Shown in pieces: positions 44,187 to 53,052 of a stretch of DNA of 64,000 nucleotides. Numbering within the stretch: the stretch's first letter is position 1; each line of letters starts with the position of its first letter. The translations under genes were made by a program, and so were the position numbers. The notes below the pieces were generated by a model. The model did no database searches. It was not told the DNA's origin and saw nothing but the letters and a program-made list of their open reading frames with translations. This DNA is from Corynebacterium yonathiae (GTDB taxonomy: Bacteria > Actinomycetota > Actinomycetes > Mycobacteriales > Mycobacteriaceae), in the NCBI RefSeq assembly GCF_027570195.1, contig NZ_JAKMUZ010000003.1, forward strand, positions 1-64,000, read 5' to 3'.

Positions 44187-44337
44187 AGCGCGGGAGTAAT
44201 CCCGCTCGTTGCATAGTACCCGAGCACTAGCACCAAAGGGAAAGTCGGTCCCCCATCTATGCATCGGGAGGGTTCAGGGGCTAAAGTTCAGGCAGAATCT
44301 ATCCCACTTTCCCAGCGCTTTTTCGAGGGTTATTTCC

Positions 44338-46074
44338 GTGTCATTTTTGTCCGCTATGCGGGAGCGCCTGCGCCCCTCCTCGGGCCAAGTAGCCATCATC
44401 GACGCGGCTAAAGCCGCACCACCGCCATCCCCACTCGCTCCGGTCAATCTCCATGATGCCGCCCAAGTCACCGGTGTCATGGAAATCGCCGCTCGCATTG
44501 GAGAAATCCTCATCGGCGCCGGTACAGCCAACTCGGATGCCCGCGCCCAGGTGCACCTGGCGGCCTCTTCCTATGGCCTGCACTACTGCCACGTGGATAT
44601 CTTGATGAATACCATCACCATCCACACCACCATTGGCACCGGCGAACAGCGCCAAAACCTGCACGTCTTCCGTGTGGTGCCGAGCATTGGCGTGGATTTT
44701 TCCAAACTCGCGGCCGTCGATAAGCTCATTCGCTCTATCCACTCCGGCCAGATGCCGCCGGCCATGGCCGAGCAGCGCTTGGATGAGATTGACCGCATGC
44801 CCGCGCCTTATAAGCCGTCCACGGTTATGCTCGGCTGGGGCGCGATGGGTGGCCTGATTTCCATGATGCTCGGCGGCGATCTGCTCGTCGGCGTGGTGGC
44901 GTTTGTGGTCTCCGCCTTCATCATGGGCTTAAACGCCTGGTTGGCCAATTTTCGCCTGCCGCCCTTCTATCAGAATGTGGTCGGCGGCTTCTTTGCGGTC
45001 TTCCCGGCTGCCATTTTGTATAACGTGGCGGCCTCATTCGGCATTAATTTCTCGCCAGCACAGATCATCGCCTCCGGTATCATCGTACTGGTGGCAGGGC
45101 TGACTTTGGTGCAGTCGCTTGTCGACGGCATCACGCGCGCCCCCGTAACCTCCTCCGCCCGCTTCTTTGAAGCACTGCTATCTACCGGCGCCATTATCGC
45201 CGGCGTGGGCGTGGGCATTCAGATGGCCGATTCGCTGGGCTTTGACCTGCCTCCGCTGGCTACACTGGCCCCACCGGTCTACCACCAGATTCCGCTGCTG
45301 GTGCTTCTCGGCGGCACCGGCTCCGCTGCCTTTGCGCTGGCCTGTGGCGCAGCCTGGATTGAAGTCACCATGTCGGGGCTAACAGCCGCGGCCGGCATGA
45401 TTTTCTATTACTTTGTGGTGGTTCCCTTCGGCGTTGGCCCAGTGATTGCCTCGGGTCTGTCTGCCGTCGTCGTCGGCCTGGCCGGCGGCTTGATGTCGCG
45501 CCGCTGGGGCATCCCGCCGCTTATCACCATGATCGTGGGCTATACGCCGATGCTGCCAGGCCTCATGCTCTACCGCGGCATGTACGCCTCGCTTAATGAG
45601 CAGATGATTACCGGCTTTACCAATATGGCGATGGCACTGGCCATTTCCGGCGCGCTGGCGGCCGGAGTAGTGCTAGGCGAGCGCGTGGCCCGCCGCCTGC
45701 GCCGCCCGCAGTATTTCCGCCCCTACTCCGCTTTCAAGCGCATCGGCCGCTTCTCCTTCCACAAGGCCACGCACTTGGCCCGCAAGGCCCCGCGAATCCC
45801 GCGCGTGCCGATGTCCCCGTTTGCCCCGCGCGTTAACCGTCCAGAGCTGCCGCCCAAGCTGGGGCCGAAGCCGCCGCAGCAACACCCGCGACACGCAGCC
45901 CAAAGCCATGCGCCGCATACCCGCCCGGCCGAAGACCTATGGCCAGCGGGTTCCCAGTGGCCGGCGCAGCCGCAGCAGCGGGAGACAACCACCTATACCG
46001 TGCCGGGCACCGAATCATTCCAAGCCCAGAAACCGGAGCAGCCGGGGCCCGAATCCGGACCCGAACGGTCTTAA
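44338..46074 (+). CDS. thrE: Threonine/serine exporter ThrE
   Basis: A 578-residue inner-membrane exporter of L-threonine and L-serine. The hydrophilic N-terminal domain (about residues 1-165) contains IDAAKAAPPPSPLAP and SSYGLHYCHVDILMNTITIHTTIG, both close to C. glutamicum ThrE. About ten helices follow, with YQNVVGGFFAVFPAAI and YTPMLPGLMLYRGMYASLN. The C-terminal 110 residues, basic then Pro/Gln-rich, make it some 90 residues longer than the C. glutamicum protein. The GTG is chosen because GAGGG lies 8 nt upstream and it matches the usual N-terminus; the frame is open upstream. Confidence 0.92.
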   Translation: MSFLSAMRERLRPSSGQVAIIDAAKAAPPPSPLAPVNLHDAAQVTGVMEIAARIGEILIGAGTANSDARAQVHLAASSYGLHYCHVDILMNTITIHTTIGTGEQRQNLHVFRVVPSIGVDFSKLAAVDKLIRSIHSGQMPPAMAEQRLDEIDRMPAPYKPSTVMLGWGAMGGLISMMLGGDLLVGVVAFVVSAFIMGLNAWLANFRLPPFYQNVVGGFFAVFPAAILYNVAASFGINFSPAQIIASGIIVLVAGLTLVQSLVDGITRAPVTSSARFFEALLSTGAIIAGVGVGIQMADSLGFDLPPLATLAPPVYHQIPLLVLLGGTGSAAFALACGAAWIEVTMSGLTAAAGMIFYYFVVVPFGVGPVIASGLSAVVVGLAGGLMSRRWGIPPLITMIVGYTPMLPGLMLYRGMYASLNEQMITGFTNMAMALAISGALAAGVVLGERVARRLRRPQYFRPYSAFKRIGRFSFHKATHLARKAPRIPRVPMSPFAPRVNRPELPPKLGPKPPQQHPRHAAQSHAPHTRPAEDLWPAGSQWPAQPQQRETTTYTVPGTESFQAQKPEQPGPESGPERS

Positions 46075-46160
46075 ACGCCGCCGGTAGCGTACAATATTTG
46101 CTCTGATAGCTTTTCTTGCAAGCGCTTAAGTAGTTTCCACAACGTTCAGGAGGACACGTC

Positions 46161-46532
46161 GTGCCACCCAAGGTCCAAGACACCCACCCACAGGCTGACC
46201 AGAATCACGCCCTTGAGGAGGAGACCTCCCGCGCAGCCCGCCGCATCGTGGCCACTTATGCGCAGGACTTCCTCGACGGCGTGACCCTGATGTCCATGCT
46301 GGGCGTGGAGCCAAAGGGCCTGGTGCACAAGAAGGTCCTGGCAGAACAGGCCGACGCCGCTCCGAAGAAGTCGACCAAGAAATCCAGCAAGAAGTCCACG
46401 AAGAAGTCGACTAAAAAGTCCACCAAGAAATCGACGAAGAAGTCGACCAAGAAGGCTACAAAGAAGGCCACCAAAAAGGCGACGAAGAAAGCCTCCAAGA
46501 AGGCAACGAAGAAGTCCGCTAAGAAGTCCTAA
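46161..46532 (+). CDS. Histone H1-like lysine-rich protein
   Basis: A 123-residue basic protein. Residues 1-60 form a helical domain (ALEEETSRAARRIVATYAQDFLDGVTLMSMLGVEPKGLV). Residues 68-123 are almost only Lys, Ser, Thr and Ala in four-residue repeats of the KKST then KKAT type, like histone H1 and HU-type tails, so DNA or RNA binding is likely. I do not recognise a named family for the N-terminal part. AGGAGG lies 7 nt before the GTG start. otsA begins 14 nt downstream. The codons of the repeats vary, so the tail is under protein-level selection rather than a recent DNA expansion. Confidence 0.82.
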   Translation: MPPKVQDTHPQADQNHALEEETSRAARRIVATYAQDFLDGVTLMSMLGVEPKGLVHKKVLAEQADAAPKKSTKKSSKKSTKKSTKKSTKKSTKKSTKKATKKATKKATKKASKKATKKSAKKS

Positions 46533-46546
46533 GTTATCCTTGCACC

Positions 46547-47989
46547 ATGAGTGATCGTGGTAATGACTTTGTGGTGGTGGCTAACCGCCTGCCGGTAGAT
46601 CTGGAAACCCAGCCCGATGGCAGCCATACCTGGACCCCCTCGCCAGGCGGATTGGTCACCGCTTTGTCTCCAGTCCTCGAGTCCCACCAGGGCTGCTGGG
46701 TGGGCTGGCCCGGCGTGACTGACACCGCACCCGAGCCCTTCCGCACCGATGCCGGCGTGCTCCTGCACCCAGTCAAACTCACCGAGTCCGATTTCGAGGG
46801 CTTTTATGAGGGCTTTTCCAATGCCACCCTGTGGCCGCTTTACCACGATCTCATCGTCACCCCTACTTATGACCGCGATTGGTGGCACGCCTATCGCGAG
46901 GTCAACCTGCGCTTTGCAGATGAGGTAGCCGAGGTCGCCGCCGAGGGCGCCACCGTGTGGGTACAGGATTACCAGCTACAGCTTTTGCCCGGCATCCTGC
47001 GCCAAAAGCGCCCCGATCTCACTATCGGGTTCTTCTTGCATATCCCCTTTCCCTCCGCCGATCTCTTCCGCCAGCTACCGTGGCGCGAGGAACTCGTGCG
47101 CGGGCTGCTCGGCGCGGATCTCATCGGCTTCCACTTAGAAGCTAATGCCCGCAACTTCCTCGAGCTTGCCCGCCGCCACGGCCTCGACGTGGAAGGCGAG
47201 GCCAGCACCCGCGAGGTCACCGCGCAGATTCGCCTGCCGCAAGGACGCACCATCGGTGTGGGGGCTTTCCCCATCTCTATCGCCGCGAAGGACTTTGCCA
47301 GGTTCACTGCGGAGGATGAGCGGGACGTCGCCAAGCTGCGCAAAGAGCTGGGCTCACCCCAGCGCATAATCCTGGGCGTGGATCGCCTCGATTACACCAA
47401 GGGCATCCTGCAGCGGCTGACCGCCTTTGAGGAGCTGCTGGAAACCGGCGCGCTCGATCCAGAGGAGGTGACGCTGGTGCAGCTGGCTACCCCGTCTCGC
47501 GAGCGCCTCGACCATTACAAGGCCACCCGCTCCAAGGTAGAAGAGGCCGTCGGCCGCATCAACGGGCGCTTTGCCCGCGTGGGCCACCCGGTGGTGCACT
47601 ACCAGCACCGGGGCGTGGCTAAAAGCCTGCTGCGCTGCTACTACCGCATGGCCGATGTCATGCTAGTTACCCCCTTCAAGGATGGCATGAACCTAGTGGC
47701 CAAGGAGTACGTGGCCTGCCACGACGATGGCACGGGCGCCCTAGTGCTCTCCGAGTTTGCCGGCGCGGCCGATGAGCTTGACCAGGCCTACTTGTGCAAT
47801 CCCTTTGATATCGAATCCGTCAAGGCTGCCTTGCTCAATGCGCTCAAGGCTCTTGGCGACGCCCCCTCGAACATGTCCCAGCGCATGCTCAGCATGCACC
47901 AGCAGGTCACCGAGCACGACGTACAACTCTGGTCCCAATCCTTCCTGGACTGCCTGCACGAGACCGGCGCCGAGGAGGCCGGCGTATGA
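46547..47989 (+). CDS. otsA: Trehalose-6-phosphate synthase OtsA
   Basis: A 480-residue GT20 glycosyltransferase joining UDP-glucose and glucose-6-phosphate. [11 protein letters not shown] opens the protein and [13 protein letters not shown] forms the N-terminal loop. [32 protein letters not shown] and [17 protein letters not shown] cover acceptor and donor sites. TATCCT ends 6 nt before the ATG with no SD (leaderless). Its stop overlaps the next start in ATGA. Trehalose is both an osmolyte and the mycolate carrier in these bacteria. Confidence 0.96.
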   Translation: MSDRGNDFVVVANRLPVDLETQPDGSHTWTPSPGGLVTALSPVLESHQGCWVGWPGVTDTAPEPFRTDAGVLLHPVKLTESDFEGFYEGFSNATLWPLYHDLIVTPTYDRDWWHAYREVNLRFADEVAEVAAEGATVWVQDYQLQLLPGILRQKRPDLTIGFFLHIPFPSADLFRQLPWREELVRGLLGADLIGFHLEANARNFLELARRHGLDVEGEASTREVTAQIRLPQGRTIGVGAFPISIAAKDFARFTAEDERDVAKLRKELGSPQRIILGVDRLDYTKGILQRLTAFEELLETGALDPEEVTLVQLATPSRERLDHYKATRSKVEEAVGRINGRFARVGHPVVHYQHRGVAKSLLRCYYRMADVMLVTPFKDGMNLVAKEYVACHDDGTGALVLSEFAGAADELDQAYLCNPFDIESVKAALLNALKALGDAPSNMSQRMLSMHQQVTEHDVQLWSQSFLDCLHETGAEEAGV

Positions 47990-48507
47990 TGTCTCGCTTC
48001 CCCCGCCTGGCTACCGCACCGCTCGCCGCCGCGTGTGCCGCAATGCTGCTGTCTGGCTGCGGCTCCGACGAGGAGACCCCACAGGCGCCCGGCGATGAGC
48101 AGATCCTGGATAAGCAGTGGCAGGTTGTCTCCATCAACACCACCCCAGATGCCGCCTCCACCATTCCGGAGTCCATTCCACAGGCACCCACGTTGAGCTT
48201 TGGTGAATCCACGCTGGTAGGCACCACCGGCTGCACCCAAATGGTGGGCAAGGTGACCTATTCCGCCGCTGAGAAGCGCCAAAATATCCGCGATGGCAAT
48301 CGCCTTCACTTTGATGAGGTGGACTATGACGAGATCGCCAAGGATTGCCACGGCGCCTCCGTGTGGGCCGATAATCTGCTGCGCAACCTCATTTCCGCGG
48401 ACCGCGATTTCCACTACACGGTCAATAGCAATAACCAGCTGGTCTTGGAGCTGGTCACAGATGAGGTAGACTCGCCGTCTATCAAGTTGGTTTCTCTGGG
48501 CGGTTAA
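47986..48507 (+). CDS. META/HslJ-like lipoprotein
   Basis: A 173-residue exported lipoprotein. The signal peptide ends LLSGC with Cys25. The domain starts ILDKQWQVVSI and has PTLSFGESTLVGTTGCTQMVGKVTY, the META/HslJ pattern with a conserved Cys. Function is unknown, possibly envelope stress. It overlaps the otsA stop by 4 nt (ATGA), so its translation is coupled, and otsB follows after 18 nt with its own promoter. The link to trehalose synthesis is contextual only. Confidence 0.8.
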   Translation: MMSRFPRLATAPLAAACAAMLLSGCGSDEETPQAPGDEQILDKQWQVVSINTTPDAASTIPESIPQAPTLSFGESTLVGTTGCTQMVGKVTYSAAEKRQNIRDGNRLHFDEVDYDEIAKDCHGASVWADNLLRNLISADRDFHYTVNSNNQLVLELVTDEVDSPSIKLVSLGG

Positions 48508-48512
48508 TTACG

Positions 48513-48518
48513 TAGGCT
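48513..48518 (+). promoter_or_regulatory. -10 box of otsB
   Basis: TAGGCT, 7 nt before the otsB ATG, inside the 18-bp gap after the lipoprotein gene. otsB can therefore be transcribed separately from otsA. Confidence 0.6.
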
Positions 48519-48525
48519 GGACGCC

Positions 48526-49290
48526 ATGACGCTTTCAACCACCATCAAGGCCCTTGCCGCCGCCGAGCACCTCGCGGTGGTCTCGGACTTCGACGGCACG
48601 CTCTCCCCCTTCGCCACGGCCATCTACGACGTCGAGATGAACCAAGACTCCCTGCGTGCCTTGGATAAACTGGCTCACCTGCCGCACACCACCGCCGCCG
48701 TGCTTTCCGGCCGCCACCTCGCAGGCCTGCAGCGCGTGTGCCCACTGCGCGAGCCCGTACTCTTCGGCGGTTCCCACGGCGCCGAGTCCTCTTGGGAAGA
48801 AACGGATCTAACTCCCGCGATGCGCGAGCATCTGGCAGCCAAGGAAACCGAGATCCGCGCGATCATGGAGCGCTTCCCCGGCGCGGATATCGAGGCCAAG
48901 CCCTTCCAGCGCGTATTGCATCTGCGCGCGCTGGAGGATTCCGATCCTGAAGCTGCCGCTCAGGCTTATGAAGCCGGTCTCGCGCTCGATCCGGGCGGCT
49001 TCCCGCGCACGGCTGGTAAGTCCGTCGTGGAGTTCTCCGCCACCCAGGCCACCAAGGGCACCTGGATTGAGAACTTGCGCGAGCGCACCGGCGCCACCGC
49101 CGTGGTCTTCTTGGGCGATGACGTCACCGACGAGGACGGTTTCCGCGCCCTGCATCAGCCGCCGGACGTCGGCGTCAAGGTCGGCGAAGGCGATACGGCG
49201 GCCGTTGTGCAGCTTGCCGACGTCGATGCCGTCGCCCATTTCCTCACCGAACTCGCAGCAGCCCGCGCAGCCTATACAGACCGCTTTTAA
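48526..49290 (+). CDS. otsB: Trehalose-6-phosphate phosphatase OtsB
   Basis: A 254-residue HAD phosphatase. VVSDFDGTLSPFA near residue 20 gives motif I with both aspartates; AAVLSGRHLAGLQ is motif II, GKSVVEFSATQATKGTWI holds the Lys, and VVFLGDDVTDEDGFRAL is motif IV. It removes phosphate from the OtsA product. The hairpin after it overlaps the stop codons of both otsB and ipsA. Confidence 0.95.
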   Translation: MTLSTTIKALAAAEHLAVVSDFDGTLSPFATAIYDVEMNQDSLRALDKLAHLPHTTAAVLSGRHLAGLQRVCPLREPVLFGGSHGAESSWEETDLTPAMREHLAAKETEIRAIMERFPGADIEAKPFQRVLHLRALEDSDPEAAAQAYEAGLALDPGGFPRTAGKSVVEFSATQATKGTWIENLRERTGATAVVFLGDDVTDEDGFRALHQPPDVGVKVGEGDTAAVVQLADVDAVAHFLTELAAARAAYTDRF

Positions 49291-49313
49291 GGCACCGGCA
49301 GTGCCTAAAGCGG
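49281..49313. terminator. Hairpin between convergent otsB and ipsA
   Basis: CCGCTTT..AGGCAC pairs with GTGCCTAAAGCGG (two bulged bases) around CGGCA, covering both stop codons. There is no U tract, so termination is possible but unproven. Confidence 0.45.
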
Positions 49314-50402
49314 CGGCGCTACCGTCCGCCCCTGCGCGAAGCGGGTCTGCAGCACGCGCCGCGGGACCGCAGGCATGGCCGCGGCCGAATCCTCCGCGCC
49401 GGCAATGAGCTTGGAGAGCATGTGGCCGGCGGCCGCACCTTTGGCCTTATTGGGTTGGACGATCGTCGTCAAGCCAAGGCGCTGCCCCGCATCGATGCCG
49501 TCGAAGCCAGTAACGGAAAGCTCACCCGGAATATCGATGCCGCGCTCGCGCGCATAGGTCATCACGCCCAGCGCCATGGAGTCGGTGGTGCACAGAACGG
49601 CGGTGAGATTTGGGTGGGCGTCGAGAAGCAACTGCGCGGCCGCCCGCGTGGTCTGTGCATCGTTGATGTGCTGAGTAACCACTGGCACGGTCTCCGGCGC
49701 GATACCTGCCTGCGCAAAGACGTCCATGGCGCCCATGACCCGGGCGCGCTGCACGTGCATGTCGGCGCCCTGCAACTCGTCCCAGGAAATGGGGCCATCG
49801 TGGCGCTCGCGCTTGAGACGAATCGCCAGCACCCCAATCTTGCGGTGCCCGGCCTCCACCAGTGCGCGGGCGGCCGGGGCAATCGCGGCGCGGTCGTCGA
49901 TGCCCACGAACGGCAATCCCGAGTCCGTCGGCTGATCGCAGACCACCACCGGCAGCCCGCGCCCGCGTGCCGCCTCCAGATAAGCATCCCCGGCCGCCAC
50001 GGAATAGACCACAAAACCATCCACCGCGGCCGATCCCACCAGGCTGGTAGCCTCCGCTTCGCCCTCCGGACCTGCTGGAATGAGGGTGAGCGTGGTTTGT
50101 GCGCCGGCCGAAGCCTCCGCCATGCCGGCTAGAAAATCTACCGAAGCCATGTCCTCGAAGGCATAGGACAGGTGCTCGGTCAGTAATACCCCCACCGAGC
50201 CCGCGCGACGGGTGCGCAGGCTGCGTGCCGTAGGGTCCGGACCGGGATACCCCCGCGCCTTTGCCGCAGCCAGGATGCGCTCGCGCGTCGCGGCTGAGAG
50301 CTGATCCGGCCGGCTATAGGCATTAGATACTGTCGTGCGCGAAACACCCAGCTCGGCGGCCAGCGAAGCCAATGTCTTGCGGGTGGGGCTGCGTTTCACC
50401 AT
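49305..50402 (-). CDS. ipsA: LacI-family regulator IpsA
   Basis: A 365-residue regulator. The N-terminal HTH is TLASLAAELGVSRTTVSNAYSRPDQLSAATRERIL (residues 9-43), followed by the hinge and a periplasmic-binding-protein-like domain with SVGVLLTEHLSYAFEDM at its start and VTGFDGIDAGQRLGLTTIVQPN near its end. Its place between otsB and znuA matches C. glutamicum ipsA (cg2910), which activates inositol-phosphate synthase for inositol-derived lipids. TAAGCT ends 7 nt before the ATG with no SD, so I prefer this start over an in-frame start 18 codons upstream. Confidence 0.82.
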   Translation of the reverse strand: MVKRSPTRKTLASLAAELGVSRTTVSNAYSRPDQLSAATRERILAAAKARGYPGPDPTARSLRTRRAGSVGVLLTEHLSYAFEDMASVDFLAGMAEASAGAQTTLTLIPAGPEGEAEATSLVGSAAVDGFVVYSVAAGDAYLEAARGRGLPVVVCDQPTDSGLPFVGIDDRAAIAPAARALVEAGHRKIGVLAIRLKRERHDGPISWDELQGADMHVQRARVMGAMDVFAQAGIAPETVPVVTQHINDAQTTRAAAQLLLDAHPNLTAVLCTTDSMALGVMTYARERGIDIPGELSVTGFDGIDAGQRLGLTTIVQPNKAKGAAAGHMLSKLIAGAEDSAAAMPAVPRRVLQTRFAQGRTVAPPL

Positions 50403-50446
50403 GGCCGCAAGCTTACCCCGCGGCCGCGTTTTCAATACATATTCAA

Positions 50447-50466
50447 TTGACAACAATTACCATCAA
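50447..50466. promoter_or_regulatory. Zur-box-like dyad upstream of znuA
   Basis: TTGACAACAATTACCATCAA is an imperfect 20-bp dyad with TTGA/TCAA ends and an AATT centre. It contains a -35-like TTGACA and lies 16 bp before the znuA ATG. The orthologous C. glutamicum transporter is Zur-controlled. Confidence 0.45.
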
Positions 50467-50482
50467 CAGCACACTGGGAGCT

Positions 50483-51448
50483 ATGCATAATTCACTTCGC
50501 GCAACCGCCGCCCTCCTCGCGGCCGGTGGTCTTTTGCTTACTGCCACCGCCTGCTCCTCTGATTCCGCGGACCCAGCCGCCGAGCCGGGCTCTCAGAAAA
50601 AGATCTCTATCGTCGCCTCCACCTCTATCTGGGCCGATGTGGCTCAGGCCGTAGCTGATACCGCCTCCGGCGTAGACATCGAGGTCAAGCCTATCGTCGA
50701 AGGCAACGGCGTCGATCCCCACCACTTCGAGCCTTCCGCGGCCGATATCGCAAAGGCCGAGGACGCCGACCTGCTCGTGGTAAACGGCGGCGGCTACGAC
50801 TCCTGGATTTACCAGGCCGTCTCCGAGCAAGACAACATCGTCTCCGCCCTGCCGCTGACCGATCACGGCAAGCTGGCCGATGACCCCAATGTCATGACCA
50901 TCGACGCCGCCAAAGCCACCGCCAAGAAAGACCCTGAGAAGGTCACCAATATCGAGGGCAACGAGCACATCTGGTACGACCCGGCCGCCCTCGACGAGGT
51001 CGCAGGCAACATCGCCGACCAGATCAATGAGCTCAATACCGATGCCAATGCCAGCACGGAGCACGTGGACTCCCACGTTAACCACCTGCGCGACAAGCTC
51101 AAGGAGCTGCCGGGCGACCTCTCCTACGCCCAGACCGAGCCCATTGCGGATTACATCATGAAATACACCTCCGGCAAGGACCTCACCCCAGAGGGCTATC
51201 GCAAGGCCACCATTTCTGAGGGCGAGCCCACCGCAGCCGACCTTGCCGCCTTCACCAAGGCCATCAAGGAGGACAAGGTAGACCTGCTCATCTTCAACCC
51301 GCAGACCGAAACCGATACCGCCGGCCGCATCAAATCCGCCGCGGAAGATGCGGATGTCAATATCGTCGAAATCGGCGAGACCCCGCCGGATGGCAAGGAG
51401 TTCTGGACCTACTATGACGAGGTCACCGATTCCCTGGGACAGCTCTAG
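50483..51448 (+). CDS. znuA: Zinc/manganese ABC transporter substrate-binding lipoprotein
   Basis: A 321-residue cluster A-I metal-binding protein. The signal peptide ends TATAC with lipidated Cys24. Metal-ligand candidates are the His residues of GVDPHHFEPS and NEHIWYDP, the Glu/Asp around SYAQTEPIADY and the Glu/Asp of NPQTETDTAG. It lacks the His-rich loop of many zinc-specific members, so manganese cannot be excluded. GGGAG lies just before the ATG. It heads the operon znuA-znuC-znuB. Confidence 0.88.
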   Translation: MHNSLRATAALLAAGGLLLTATACSSDSADPAAEPGSQKKISIVASTSIWADVAQAVADTASGVDIEVKPIVEGNGVDPHHFEPSAADIAKAEDADLLVVNGGGYDSWIYQAVSEQDNIVSALPLTDHGKLADDPNVMTIDAAKATAKKDPEKVTNIEGNEHIWYDPAALDEVAGNIADQINELNTDANASTEHVDSHVNHLRDKLKELPGDLSYAQTEPIADYIMKYTSGKDLTPEGYRKATISEGEPTAADLAAFTKAIKEDKVDLLIFNPQTETDTAGRIKSAAEDADVNIVEIGETPPDGKEFWTYYDEVTDSLGQL

Positions 51449-52149
51449 TGCTCATCCATTTTCATGACGCAGCGGTTGCCCCGCTGTGGTCCAGCCTTAA
51501 CCTCGCCGTTGACCGCGGCGAGTTTATCGCCGTTTTGGGCCCCAATGGCGTGGGCAAATCCACCCTGCTCGGCACCATCTTGGGCACCCGCAAGCTCACC
51601 GCCGGCAGCGTCGACGTGGACTGCCGCGTCGGCTTCATCCCACAACAGCGCATGTTCCCGGCCGACCTGCCTCTGCGCGCCCGCGACTTAGTCTCGCTCT
51701 CCCTGGCGCACGGCGCTTTCCGACGCCGCCGCCCGCCCCGCCACCGCGTCGACGAGCTCCTCGCCGAGGTCGGTGCTACCGGCCTGCGCGACCGCCGCGT
51801 GGGCCAACTTTCCGGCGGCCAGCAGCAGCTCATCCGCCAAGCCCAAGCGCTGGCCAACAACCCCGAGCTCATCCTCGCCGATGAGCCGCTGCTCTCGCTT
51901 GACCCGGCACGCCAGCAAGACACCGTGGACAAACTGGATGCGCTGCGCCGCGATCGTGGCACTTCCATCATCTTTGTCACCCATGGCATCAACCCCGTAC
52001 TCGGCGTGACCGATAAGGTGCTCTACCTCGCCCCCGGCGGCCATACCTTCGGCACGGTGGATGAGGTCATGCGCTCCGATGTCCTTTCCGAGCTCTACGG
52101 TTCCAAGGTCAACGTCTTAAACGTCGATGGGAGGCTTATCGTTGTCTAG
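51448..52149 (+). CDS. znuC: Zinc/manganese ABC transporter ATPase
   Basis: A 233-residue ATPase. Walker A is GPNGVGKSTLLG, the Q-loop is in GFIPQQRMF, the signature is LSGGQQQLIRQA, Walker B is LILADEPLLSLD and the H-loop is VTHGINPV. Its GTG start overlaps the znuA stop by one base (TAGTG), so translation is coupled. It energises the adjacent permease. Confidence 0.92.
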   Translation: MLIHFHDAAVAPLWSSLNLAVDRGEFIAVLGPNGVGKSTLLGTILGTRKLTAGSVDVDCRVGFIPQQRMFPADLPLRARDLVSLSLAHGAFRRRRPPRHRVDELLAEVGATGLRDRRVGQLSGGQQQLIRQAQALANNPELILADEPLLSLDPARQQDTVDKLDALRRDRGTSIIFVTHGINPVLGVTDKVLYLAPGGHTFGTVDEVMRSDVLSELYGSKVNVLNVDGRLIVV

Positions 52150-53041
52150 CTTTATAGAAGACACCCAATATCTGCTCAGCGTGGACTTTGTGCAGTCTTC
52201 GCTCATCGCCTCCGCGCTGCTGGGCATCCTGTCTGGCGTGATGACCTCGCTCATCGTGCTGCGCCAGATGTCCTTTTCCGTCCACGCCACCTCCGAGCTC
52301 GCGCTCATGGGTGCCTCGGCCGCACTGCTCTTCGGCCTCAACCTAGGTTTCGGCGCCGTGGCCGGTGCCATCGTCGCCGCCATTATCCTCGCCGTGCTGG
52401 GCTTTAAGGGCCAACAAGACAGCGCCATCGGCGTGGTCATGAGCTTTGGCCTAGGCCTCTCGGTGCTGTTTTTACACCTCTACCCCGGCAATGCCAATAC
52501 CGCAATGACGCTTTTGACCGGCCAGATCGTCGGTGTATCTTCCGCCTCGGTATGGCTTCTGGCCGCAACCACCGTAGTCATCCTCGCCGCCGTCGCCATC
52601 CTATGGCGGCCCATGCTCTTCGCCTCGGCCGACCCGGTCATGGCCCAAGCGGCCGGCGTGCCTACCCGTTTCATTTCGGTCGCTTTCGCAGTACTCGTAG
52701 GGCTCGCGGCCGCGCAGTCGGTACAGATCGTCGGCTCGCTGCTTGTCATGGCGCTGCTCATTACCCCCGGCGCGGCGGCCGTGCAGATTACCTCCTCGCC
52801 CCTGCGCGCAGTCATGTGGGCCACCATCTTCGCCGAAGTCTCGGCCGTCGGTGGCTTCGTCTTGTCGCTCGCTCCCGGTCTTCCGGTCTCGGTATTTGTT
52901 ACCACCATTTCTTTTGTCATTTACTTGGTATGCCGCGGCATTGGCTGGCAGCGCAATAAGCGCGCGGTGCGCGATGAGGTGGCCGCTCAACGCTTCCATG
53001 CCGACTGCCACACCACGGCCGAGGAGCACCACGCCGACTAG
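52142..53041 (+). CDS. znuB: Zinc/manganese ABC transporter permease
   Basis: A 299-residue ABC-3 family permease with about eight helices. It contains SLIASALLGILSGVMTSLIVLRQMSF and the conserved TSEL-like start of helix 3, and ends PVSVFVTTISFVIYLVCRGIGW plus a His-rich tail (HADCHTTAEEHHAD) that may bind metal. A TTG with GGGAGG 7 nt upstream is taken as the start; an ATG 15 bases earlier is open too. It overlaps the end of znuC by 8 nt. Confidence 0.9.
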   Translation: MSSFIEDTQYLLSVDFVQSSLIASALLGILSGVMTSLIVLRQMSFSVHATSELALMGASAALLFGLNLGFGAVAGAIVAAIILAVLGFKGQQDSAIGVVMSFGLGLSVLFLHLYPGNANTAMTLLTGQIVGVSSASVWLLAATTVVILAAVAILWRPMLFASADPVMAQAAGVPTRFISVAFAVLVGLAAAQSVQIVGSLLVMALLITPGAAAVQITSSPLRAVMWATIFAEVSAVGGFVLSLAPGLPVSVFVTTISFVIYLVCRGIGWQRNKRAVRDEVAAQRFHADCHTTAEEHHAD

Positions 53042-53052
53042 ACTGGGCGGCT

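Noticed and set aside
46365..46529. AAGAAG-type tandem DNA repeat as a satellite
   Set aside because: The codons vary while the amino-acid pattern persists, so it is better explained as the lysine-rich protein tail.
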